DNA of 64,000 nucleotides from Aquipuribacter sp051216895 (lineage in GTDB: Bacteria; Actinomycetota; Actinomycetes; Actinomycetales; JBBAYJ01), in assembly GCF_051216895.1 (NCBI RefSeq), contig NZ_JBPKAO010000009.1, positions 109,678-173,677 on the forward strand, given 5' to 3'. Under the pieces are notes generated by a model that was given only the letters and a program-made list of their open reading frames with translations, searched no databases and was not told where the DNA came from. The translations under genes were made by a program, and so were the position numbers. The first letter of the stretch is position 1, and each line of letters opens with the position of its first letter. Of the stretch, positions 12,313 through 19,325 are shown in pieces.

Positions 12313-12318
12313 ACCCTA
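12313..12318 (-). promoter_or_regulatory. -10 box (TAGGGT) of the ABC ATPase gene, leaderless
   Basis: TAGGGT on the minus strand followed by seven bases and then the ATG. The spacing puts the transcription start at or next to the first base of the start codon. No Shine-Dalgarno sequence fits in the gap. Confidence 0.55.
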
Positions 12319-12392
12319 CCGAGCGCCCGACGTCGGGCCGGGGACCTCGCGGAGGACCTGTCACCGGGCTCGGCGTGGTCCACACTTCCCGG

Positions 12393-13856
12393 GTGCGATT
12401 CCTGCCCGGGCACCAGCCCCCCCACGACCTGACCTACGACGACGCGTTCCTCGTCCCCTCCCGCTCCGCAGTCGGGTCCCGCTTCGACGTCGACCTGCGG
12501 CCCGTGGACGGCACCGGGGCGGTGCTGCCGGTCGTGGTGGCCAACATGACCGCGGTCACGGGCCGTCGGATGGCCGAGACCATGGCCCGGCGCGGCGGGC
12601 TGGCGGTGCTGCCGCAGGACACCCCCATGGACGTCCTGGCCGACGTGGTGGCCTCGATCAAGACGCGCCACCCGGTGTTCGAGACCCCCGTCGAGGTCGG
12701 CCCCGACGACGTCGTCCTCACCGTGCTCCACCTGCTGCCCAAGCGGGCCCACGGGGCGGCCGTGGTGGTGGACCCGGACGACGGGTGCCTGCTGGGGGTC
12801 GTGACGGCCGCGGACTGTCGCGGCGTGGACCGTTACACGCCGGTGCGGGACGTGATGAGTACCGACCCCGTGACCCTGGACGCCGAGACCGTCCGGGCCC
12901 AGGGGCCTCGGGCGGCCTTCGACCTGCTGGACGCGGCGAGGCGCCAGTTCGCGCCGGTCGTCGACGCGTCGGCGGGCGGTCGGCCCGTCGGGGTGATGAC
13001 CCGGCTGGGGGCGCTGCGCTCGACCATCTACGCCCCGGCGCTGGACCCGGCGGGACGGCTCAGGGTGGCCGCGGCCGTGGGCATCAACGGCGACGTCGCC
13101 GGACGCGCCCGGGCGATGATCGCGGCGGGGGTCGACGTGCTGGTGGTCGACACCGCCCACGGGCACCAGGACCGGGCCCTGGCCGCGGTGCAGGCGGCGC
13201 GGGAGGCCGCCGGGCCCGAGGTCGTCCTCGTCGCGGGCAACGTGGTCACCGGCGACGGGGCGCGCGACCTGGTCAGCGCCGGCGCCGACGTGGTCAAGGT
13301 CGGGGTGGGGCCGGGGGCGATGTGCACGACCCGGATGATGACCGGGGTCGGCCGGCCGCAGCTGTCGGCCGTGCTCGACTGCGTCGCGGCCGCCCGCGAC
13401 GTCGGCGCCCACGTCTGGGCGGACGGCGGGGTGCGCCACCCCCGGGACATCGCGCTCGCGCTCGCCGCCGGGGCCAGCCAGGTGATGGTCGGGTCCTGGT
13501 TCGCCGGGACCTACGAGAGCCCGGGGGACCTGCAGGTCGACGCCGACGGCCGGGAGTACAAGGAGAGCTTCGGGATGGCGTCCAAGCGGGCCGTCTCGGC
13601 ACGCACCCTGGACGACTCCCCCTTCGAGCGGGCCCGGAAGGGCCTGTTCGAGGAGGGCATCTCCTCCTCGCGGATGCGGCTGGACCCCCTGCGGTCGGGG
13701 GTGGAGGACCTGCTGGACCAGATCACGGCGGGGCTGCGCTCGGCCTGCGCCTACGTCGGGGCGGGCGACCTGGCCCAGCTCGCCGATCGCGCCGTGCTGG
13801 GCGTGCAGTCCCGCTCGGGCTACGACGAGGGCCGGCCGCTGCCCGCAGGGTGGTGA
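12393..13856 (+). CDS. guaB1: GuaB1-family IMP dehydrogenase-related protein (probable GMP reductase)
   Basis: 487 residues. It is an IMPDH/GMP-reductase TIM barrel with a CBS pair inserted at about residues 95-210. The start MRFLPGHQPPHDLTYDDAF and the body closely match mycobacterial GuaB1 as I remember it. The catalytic Cys311 is in GVGPGAMCTTRMMTG, and the flap region EYKESFGMASKRAV is present. Mycobacterial GuaB1 has been reported to reduce GMP to IMP and not to act as IMP dehydrogenase, so this is probably a CBS-regulated GMP reductase in purine salvage. The GTG was chosen because family members begin at this MRFL; another in-frame GTG lies 18 bases upstream. Confidence 0.92.
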   Translation: MRFLPGHQPPHDLTYDDAFLVPSRSAVGSRFDVDLRPVDGTGAVLPVVVANMTAVTGRRMAETMARRGGLAVLPQDTPMDVLADVVASIKTRHPVFETPVEVGPDDVVLTVLHLLPKRAHGAAVVVDPDDGCLLGVVTAADCRGVDRYTPVRDVMSTDPVTLDAETVRAQGPRAAFDLLDAARRQFAPVVDASAGGRPVGVMTRLGALRSTIYAPALDPAGRLRVAAAVGINGDVAGRARAMIAAGVDVLVVDTAHGHQDRALAAVQAAREAAGPEVVLVAGNVVTGDGARDLVSAGADVVKVGVGPGAMCTTRMMTGVGRPQLSAVLDCVAAARDVGAHVWADGGVRHPRDIALALAAGASQVMVGSWFAGTYESPGDLQVDADGREYKESFGMASKRAVSARTLDDSPFERARKGLFEEGISSSRMRLDPLRSGVEDLLDQITAGLRSACAYVGAGDLAQLADRAVLGVQSRSGYDEGRPLPAGW

Positions 13857-13908
13857 GGGCAGGACCGGACGCAACGGGACAGGCCTGGCGATACGGACGA
13901 ACCCGGAC

Positions 13909-13937
13909 TTGATGAGGGACGCCACCGTCGTTACCTT
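13909..13937 (+). promoter_or_regulatory. Promoter of the M15 peptidase gene
   Basis: TTGATG (13909-13914) and TACCTT (13932-13937) are separated by 17 bp, the ideal spacing for a housekeeping sigma factor. Transcription would start near 13944 and leave a leader of about 94 bases, which contains a GTGCC/GGCAC hairpin (around 14008-14023) before the GGAGA ribosome binding site. Confidence 0.55.
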
Positions 13938-14037
13938 GTCGTGACCCCGGGCCTGATGTCGTACCCCTCGACGTCCGGAACCAAACCCCCTGTCTCGACC
14001 ACCGTGCCTCCCCGGGCACGACACGACTGGAGAACAC

Positions 14038-15102
14038 GTGCCGTTGCCGCGCCCCGACGACCGCTCGCTGCCGTCGCGGCGGTCGCTGCGCCAGGCCGAG
14101 CGTGCCCTCGCCGCGGGTGCCGACGGGTCCACGGGGCCCTACGAGCCCGAGACGCAGCCGGTGTCTCGGCGGCAGCTGCGCGAGCGCCGTCGGCAGGCCG
14201 AGGCGGAGCAGGGAGGCGTGCCCCCGGTCGTGCCCCCCGTCGTGCGCCCCGTCGTGCCCCCGGTGGCGCCCCCGGTCGCGGACCTGCTGCCGGACCACGT
14301 CCTGGAGGGCGGTGACGACAGCTGGGTCGACGACGTCGCGCCGCGTCCCACGCCCCTGGCCTCCCGGGTCACCGACGTCGTCCCCCTCGCGCCCACCCGG
14401 GAGCGGGGCAGCGCGTGGCGCCGCGTCCCCCAGCTGCTGGTCGTCGGTGCCCTGGTCGCCGCCATCGCCGGGTACGCCTCGGCCGAGGACGTCCCGGCGT
14501 CGGCGGGCGCGGTGGAGCAGTTCGTCCGTGAGGAGGTCCCGGTCGCCGCGGAGGCCGCGACGGTGCTCACCGACCTCCGGAGCGGGTCCGCGCTCGTGGC
14601 CGACGAGGACGGCCTGCTGCGGGTGAGCGCCGAGGACGAGGCCTCACGGGCGGGGGAGCGGACCCTGCTGCCCGGTTGTGACGGGGTCCCTCCCGAGGTC
14701 GCGCAGGCCAACGGCGACATCGACGAGCGTTTCCTGTGCACGCTGTGGGACGGCACGAGCGAGATCCGGGCTGACGCGGCGGTGTCGCTGGCCCTGCTCA
14801 ACGAGGAGTACCGGGCCGAGTTCGGCCGCGACATCTGCATCACCGACGGCTACCGCTCCTACGCCGCCCAGCAGTCGCTGCGGGCCCGCAAGCCCGGGCT
14901 GGCCGCGCGGGCCGGGACCAGCGAGCACGGCTACGGCCTGGCGGTGGACCTGTGCGGCGGCGTGGAGTCGGCCGGACCCGCCTACACCTGGCTGCGGGAG
15001 AACGCCGCCGAGCACGGCTTCGAGAACCCCCGCTGGGCCCAGCGCGGTGGCGGTGGCCCCTACGAGCCGTGGCACTGGGAGTACACCGAAGGCCAGTGGT
15101 GA
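14038..15102 (+). CDS. Membrane-anchored M15-family D-alanyl-D-alanine carboxypeptidase
   Basis: 354 residues. The N-terminal ~125 residues are cytoplasmic-like, Arg/Pro-rich and contain a short PPVVPPVVRPVVPPVAPP repeat. A single membrane segment (LLVVGALVAAIAGYASA, about 131-148) follows, then an extracellular domain. The VanY/M15 zinc site is intact: SEHGYGLAVD with His297 and Asp304, and the PWHWEY motif with His346. ITDGYRSYAAQ upstream is also family-typical. It should trim peptidoglycan stem peptides outside the membrane. GTG start with a good GGAGA ribosome binding site eight bases before it. The gene has its own promoter and a longer leader than most genes here. Confidence 0.92.
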   Translation: MPLPRPDDRSLPSRRSLRQAERALAAGADGSTGPYEPETQPVSRRQLRERRRQAEAEQGGVPPVVPPVVRPVVPPVAPPVADLLPDHVLEGGDDSWVDDVAPRPTPLASRVTDVVPLAPTRERGSAWRRVPQLLVVGALVAAIAGYASAEDVPASAGAVEQFVREEVPVAAEAATVLTDLRSGSALVADEDGLLRVSAEDEASRAGERTLLPGCDGVPPEVAQANGDIDERFLCTLWDGTSEIRADAAVSLALLNEEYRAEFGRDICITDGYRSYAAQQSLRARKPGLAARAGTSEHGYGLAVDLCGGVESAGPAYTWLRENAAEHGFENPRWAQRGGGGPYEPWHWEYTEGQW

Positions 15103-15108
15103 ACCGGC

Positions 15109-15124
15109 GCTGAGGGGCCTCAGC
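15109..15124. terminator. Hairpin between converging genes
   Basis: GCTGAGG-GG-CCTCAGC, within a longer GGCGC/GGCGCC context, lies between the M15 stop and the CPBP stop and covers the latter. It can act in both directions. There is no U-tract, as is common in high-GC actinobacteria. Confidence 0.5.
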
Positions 15125-15974
15125 CCGGCGCCGTGACGAACACGTCGAGCCACTGCGGGTTGTGGGCGTGGACCAGCACCCCGAAGATGATCACGTCGAA
15201 GCTCAGGTGGACGACCAGCACGTACAGGAACGACTTGGTGCGGTTGAAGATGTACCCCTGCAGCAGCGCGAACGGGATGGTCAGCAGCGGCCCCCACGAC
15301 TGGTAGCCCAGCTCGTAGAGGAACGACACGAACACCAGGGCCTGCAGCACGTTGGCCTGGTGGAACGAGAAGTGCTGCCGCAGCAGCGCGAACACCGTGC
15401 AGATGAAGAACAGCTCGTCCCACAGCCCGACGGCGTTGACGCCGACGAAGAGCCGGGTGATCTCGTCCGGTGTGCTGATGGCCGGCCAGTTGAGGTAGGC
15501 CCCGGAGGAGATGAAGTACACGGGCAGCACCAGATAGCCCAGCACGACCACCAGGAGCAGGTATCCCCACTCGAACCGGCTCCAGGGCCGTCCGGTGCGC
15601 ACCGGGAACTGGATGATGTCCTCGTGCCAGAGCCGGCGCGACACGACCAGCGGGATCAGCACCGCCAGGCCGAGGACCACCGCGAAGCGCAGGATGGCCT
15701 CGTTGCTCAGGTCCGCCTTGAGCGGGATGAGGCTGATGACGAACAGCGAGGTCGCGATCAGGGCCAGGTGACGCAGCAGCCGGCCGTCTCCGCCCCGCCC
15801 GACCGCCCACGCGAGCACGAGCCCTGCCAGCAGCATCGGGTAGCCGACGACCCGCTCCTCGAAGCCGAACAGGGCGACCGCCGAGCCGCAGACCAGGGCG
15901 GCGGAGGCCAGCTGGCCGGGGGTCCCGGACACCTCGGCGGTCGGTGTGCCGGTCGTCGCTGTCCCCGTCGTCAT
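15120..15974 (-). CDS. CPBP-family (CaaX protease-like) membrane protein with degenerate active site
   Basis: 284 residues with about eight hydrophobic segments. The C-terminal half has the layout of CPBP intramembrane proteases: NAVGLWDELFFICTVFALLR would be motif 1, but the family E-E-x-x-x-R reads D-E-L-F-F-I; FVSFLYELGYQSWG would be motif 2; VVHLSFDVIIFG is motif 3 with its His kept. Loss of one glutamate and the arginine suggests altered or lost peptidase activity. It is the last gene before the tRNA-Arg, transcribed away from it. Start ATG at the top of a Thr-rich N-terminus. Confidence 0.75.
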   Translation of the reverse strand: MTTGTATTGTPTAEVSGTPGQLASAALVCGSAVALFGFEERVVGYPMLLAGLVLAWAVGRGGDGRLLRHLALIATSLFVISLIPLKADLSNEAILRFAVVLGLAVLIPLVVSRRLWHEDIIQFPVRTGRPWSRFEWGYLLLVVVLGYLVLPVYFISSGAYLNWPAISTPDEITRLFVGVNAVGLWDELFFICTVFALLRQHFSFHQANVLQALVFVSFLYELGYQSWGPLLTIPFALLQGYIFNRTKSFLYVLVVHLSFDVIIFGVLVHAHNPQWLDVFVTAPG

Positions 15975-16029
15975 GTCCCGCAGTCTGGCCGAGACGGGGA
16001 GAGGTGTCGTGCGGCGGTACCGATCTGGG

Positions 16030-16101
16030 TGCCCCCGGCAGGATTCGAACCTGCGCCCCTGCCTCCGGAGGGCAGTGCTCTATCCCCTGAGCTACGGGGG
16101 C
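16030..16101 (-). tRNA. tRNA-Arg (anticodon CCG)
   Basis: 72 bases before CCA. Acceptor GCCCCCG pairs with CGGGGGC, D-arm GCTC/GAGC, anticodon stem CTGCC/GGCAG with loop CTCCGGA (anticodon CCG, reading CGG), T-arm GCAGG-TTCGAAT-CCTGC, discriminator A. The genomic bases after the discriminator are CCC, so CCA is not encoded. It lies 75 bp from argS on the opposite strand. Confidence 0.97.
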
Positions 16102-16176
16102 CCAGGACGTGCCGATGCTAGCAGCCGTGCAGAGGGCGGACGGCCCGCACCGACCGCGCCCGTACCCTTGTCGACC

Positions 16177-17847
16177 GTGACCCCGGAGACCCTCGCCGAC
16201 GCTGTTCGCACCTGCCTGCTCGAGGCCGTCGAGGCCGGTGACCTCGCCGTCGACGTGCCCGCGGCGGTGACGGTGGAACGCCCCCGCAACCGTGACCACG
16301 GCGACTGGGCCACGAACGTCGCCCTGCAGCTGGCCAAGCCCGCGGGCCGCCCGCCGCGGGAGGTGGCCGAGCTGCTCGCCGGGCGGCTGCGGGCCGTCGA
16401 GGGCATCGAGAACGTGGACGTCGCAGGGCCCGGGTTCCTCAACGTGCGCCTGGACACCGCGAGCGCGGGGGCGCTGGCCCGGGACGTGGTGCAGGCCGGT
16501 GGTGACTACGGCCGGAACTCGTCCCTGGCCGGACAGGTCGTCAACCTCGAGTTCGTCTCCGCCAACCCCACGGGCCCCATCCACCTGGGCGGGACCCGGT
16601 GGGCCGCGGTCGGCGACTCCCTGGCGCGGGTGCTGCAGGCCTGCGGGGCCGAGGTCGTCCGCGAGTACTACTTCAACGACCACGGCGCCCAGATCGACCG
16701 GTTCGCCCGTTCCCTGCTGGCCCGTGCCCGGGGCCAGGAGGCGCCGGAGGACGGCTACAGCGGCGCCTACATCGAGGAGATCGCGTCGGACGTCATGGCC
16801 CGTCGGGGGCGCGAGGTCCTCGACCTGCCCGAGGACGAGGCCCAGGAGGTGTTCCGTTCCGAGGGCGTCGAGCTGATGTTCACGGCGATCAAGAAGAGCC
16901 TGCACGACTTCGGGGTCGACTTCGACGTCTACTTCCACGAGGACTCCCTGCACGCCTCGGGCGCGGTCGAGGCGGCGCTGGAGGAGCTCAAGGGCTCCGA
17001 CCGGCTCTACTTCGCCGAGGGTGCGTGGTGGCTGCGGTCCACCGAGTTCGGCGACGACAAGGACCGGGTCGTCATCAAGTCCGACGGGCAGCCTGCCTAC
17101 ATCGCCGGCGACCTGGCGTACTTCCGCGACAAGCGGCGGCGCGGCGCCGACCTCGCCATCTACATGCTGGGCGCGGACCACCACGGGTACATCGCCCGGC
17201 TCAAGGCGGCCGCCGCGGCGTTCGGTGACGACCCGGACCGGGTCGAGGTGCTCATCGGGCAGATGGTCAACCTGGTCAAGGACGGCGCACCCGTCCGGAT
17301 GAGCAAGCGGGCGGGGACCGTCGTGTCGATGGAGGACCTCGTCGAAGGGGTCGGCGTGGACGCGGCCCGGTACGCGCTGGCTCGCTCCAGCGCGGACTCC
17401 GCGATCGACATCGACCTCGACCTGCTCGTCAGGCAGACCAACGACAACCCGGTCTTCTACGTGCAGTACGCCCACGCCCGGACCGCCAACGTCGCCCGCA
17501 ACGCCGCGACGGCCGGGGTGCGGCGCGAGGACGGCTTCGACGCCGCCCTGCTGGACCACGACAGCGAGGAGGTCGTGCTGGCCTCGCTGGCGCAGTTCCC
17601 CGGCGTGGTGGCCCAGGCGGCCGCGCTGCGCGAGCCGCACCGCGTGGCGCGCTACCTCGAGGAGCTCGCCGGGACCTACCACAAGTGGTACGACCAGCGT
17701 CGCGTCGTGCCGTCGGTCGCCCGGGACGGGTCCGTCGAGGAGGTGTCCGACGTGCAGCGCACCCGGCTGTGGCTCAACGACGCCGTGCGGACTGCGCTGG
17801 CCAACGGGCTGGCCCTGCTCGGCGTCGGCGCGCCGGAGCGGATGTGA
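16177..17847 (+). CDS. argS: Arginyl-tRNA synthetase
   Basis: 556 residues. It charges tRNA-Arg with arginine in the cytoplasm. The N-terminal additional domain is followed by the class I catalytic core with the HIGH motif as HLGG (His136, in NPTGPIHLGGTRW) and the KMSKS loop as MSKR (375-378, VRMSKRAGT). The C-terminal DALR anticodon-binding domain includes VQYAHAR and the family-typical end. GTG at 16177 was chosen over longer in-frame options because those run through the tRNA gene; TACCCT lies eight bases before it, suggesting a nearly leaderless mRNA. Its stop overlaps the start of lysA. Confidence 0.97.
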   Translation: MTPETLADAVRTCLLEAVEAGDLAVDVPAAVTVERPRNRDHGDWATNVALQLAKPAGRPPREVAELLAGRLRAVEGIENVDVAGPGFLNVRLDTASAGALARDVVQAGGDYGRNSSLAGQVVNLEFVSANPTGPIHLGGTRWAAVGDSLARVLQACGAEVVREYYFNDHGAQIDRFARSLLARARGQEAPEDGYSGAYIEEIASDVMARRGREVLDLPEDEAQEVFRSEGVELMFTAIKKSLHDFGVDFDVYFHEDSLHASGAVEAALEELKGSDRLYFAEGAWWLRSTEFGDDKDRVVIKSDGQPAYIAGDLAYFRDKRRRGADLAIYMLGADHHGYIARLKAAAAAFGDDPDRVEVLIGQMVNLVKDGAPVRMSKRAGTVVSMEDLVEGVGVDAARYALARSSADSAIDIDLDLLVRQTNDNPVFYVQYAHARTANVARNAATAGVRREDGFDAALLDHDSEEVVLASLAQFPGVVAQAAALREPHRVARYLEELAGTYHKWYDQRRVVPSVARDGSVEEVSDVQRTRLWLNDAVRTALANGLALLGVGAPERM

Positions 17848-19265
17848 GGGCCCACGAGGCCGGGGTCATGCACGCCGGGGCGCTGGCCCCGGCGCCGCAC
17901 TGGCTGCGGACGCCCGAGGACGTCAACGCCCTGCTCCCGGGGTTGTGGGCGCGCACGGTCGAGCGCGGAGCGGACGGCGCGCTCCGGGTGGGTGGCGTGT
18001 CGGTCCTGGACCTGGCCGCCGAGCACGGCACCGCCGCCTACGTGCTGGACGAGCTGGACCTGCGCACCCGGGCCCGCTCCTACGCGGAGGCCTTCGACGA
18101 CGCCTTCGACGGGCTGTGCGGCGGGGCCGACGTGTACTACGCCGGCAAGGCGTTCCTGTCCGTCGCGGTGGCCCGCTGGGTCGCGGAGGAGGGCCTGCGC
18201 CTGGACACGACCACCGGCGGCGAGATGGCGGTCGGGCTGCGGGCCGGTCTGGACCCGGCGCACATGACGCTGCACGGCAACAACAAGTCCGACGCCGAGA
18301 TCGACCGGGCCCTGCAGCACGGTCTGGGCCGGATCGTGGTGGACTCCGCCGACGAGCCCGCCCGGATCGCGGAGCTGGCCCGTGCCCGGGGCGTCCGGGC
18401 ACCGGTGATGGTGCGGGTGAACGTCGGCGTCGAGGCCCACACCCACGAGTTCATCGCGACGGCCCACGAGGACCAGAAGTTCGGCCTGGCCCTGTCGGAC
18501 GGGGTCGCGGCGGGCGTGGTCGCGGACGTGCTGTCGCGCCCGGAGCTGGAGCTGCGGGGCCTGCACAGCCACATCGGGTCGCAGATCTTCGACCCCGCCG
18601 GCTTCGAGATCGCCATCCGGCGGCTGGTCGGGCTGCAGGCCGCCGTCCGGCGGGAGCACGGGACCACGCTGCCCGAGATGGACCTGGGCGGTGGCTTCGG
18701 CATCGCCTACGCCTCCACGGACCGGCCGATGGCCGTGACCGACATCGCCGCCCGGCTGGCCGAGGTCGTCGCCGCGGAGTGCGCCTCCGCCGGGGTCGAC
18801 GTGCCGCGGATCAGCGTCGAGCCCGGTCGGGCCGTCGTCGGGCCCACGACGTTCACGCTGTACGAGGTGGGCACGGTCAAGCCGATCCGGCTCGACGGCG
18901 GCGGCGAGCGGACCTACGTGAGCGTCGACGGGGGGATGAGCGACAACGTCCGCACGGCGCTGTACGACGCGGACTACTCCTGCACGCTGGCCTCCCGGAC
19001 CTCCGACGCGCCGCCCGTGCTGGCCCGCGTGGTCGGCAAGCACTGCGAGAGCGGCGACATCGTGGTGCGCGACGAGTTCCTCCCCGGCGACGTCCGCCGC
19101 GGGGACCTGATCGCGGTGCCCGGCACGGGGGCCTACTGCCGGAGCCTGGCCAGCCAGTACAACCACGTGCCGCGGCCGCCGGTGGTGTCCGTGCGGGACG
19201 GGGAGTCCCGGGTGCTGGTGCGGCGCGAGACGGAGGACGACCTGCTCGCGCTCGACCTGGGGTAG
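17844..19265 (+). CDS. lysA: Diaminopimelate decarboxylase
   Basis: 473 residues. It is a PLP enzyme that decarboxylates meso-diaminopimelate to L-lysine, the last step of lysine synthesis. The PLP lysine is Lys102 in YYAGKAFLS; other family motifs are GLHSHIGSQIF, the glycine loop DLGGGFGIAY, and the catalytic Cys401 in GKHCESGD. The GTG at 17844 overlaps the argS stop (GTGA) and has GGAG five bases before it; ATG at 17868 is an alternative that shortens the protein by eight residues. argS-lysA coupling followed by the hom-thrCB genes is a common actinobacterial order, here interrupted by an HNH gene on the other strand. Confidence 0.97.
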   Translation: MRAHEAGVMHAGALAPAPHWLRTPEDVNALLPGLWARTVERGADGALRVGGVSVLDLAAEHGTAAYVLDELDLRTRARSYAEAFDDAFDGLCGGADVYYAGKAFLSVAVARWVAEEGLRLDTTTGGEMAVGLRAGLDPAHMTLHGNNKSDAEIDRALQHGLGRIVVDSADEPARIAELARARGVRAPVMVRVNVGVEAHTHEFIATAHEDQKFGLALSDGVAAGVVADVLSRPELELRGLHSHIGSQIFDPAGFEIAIRRLVGLQAAVRREHGTTLPEMDLGGGFGIAYASTDRPMAVTDIAARLAEVVAAECASAGVDVPRISVEPGRAVVGPTTFTLYEVGTVKPIRLDGGGERTYVSVDGGMSDNVRTALYDADYSCTLASRTSDAPPVLARVVGKHCESGDIVVRDEFLPGDVRRGDLIAVPGTGAYCRSLASQYNHVPRPPVVSVRDGESRVLVRRETEDDLLALDLG

Positions 19266-19325
19266 TGCCCTTCCTGGGGTGGCGCCCGGCGTCCCCGGGC
19301 TCACACGCCCCGTCGGCAGGGTGGG

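Noticed and set aside
13938..14037. c-di-AMP (ydaO) riboswitch before the M15 peptidase
   Set aside because: The leader is too short and the conserved ydaO stems cannot be matched; only a GGAACCA-like string is shared.
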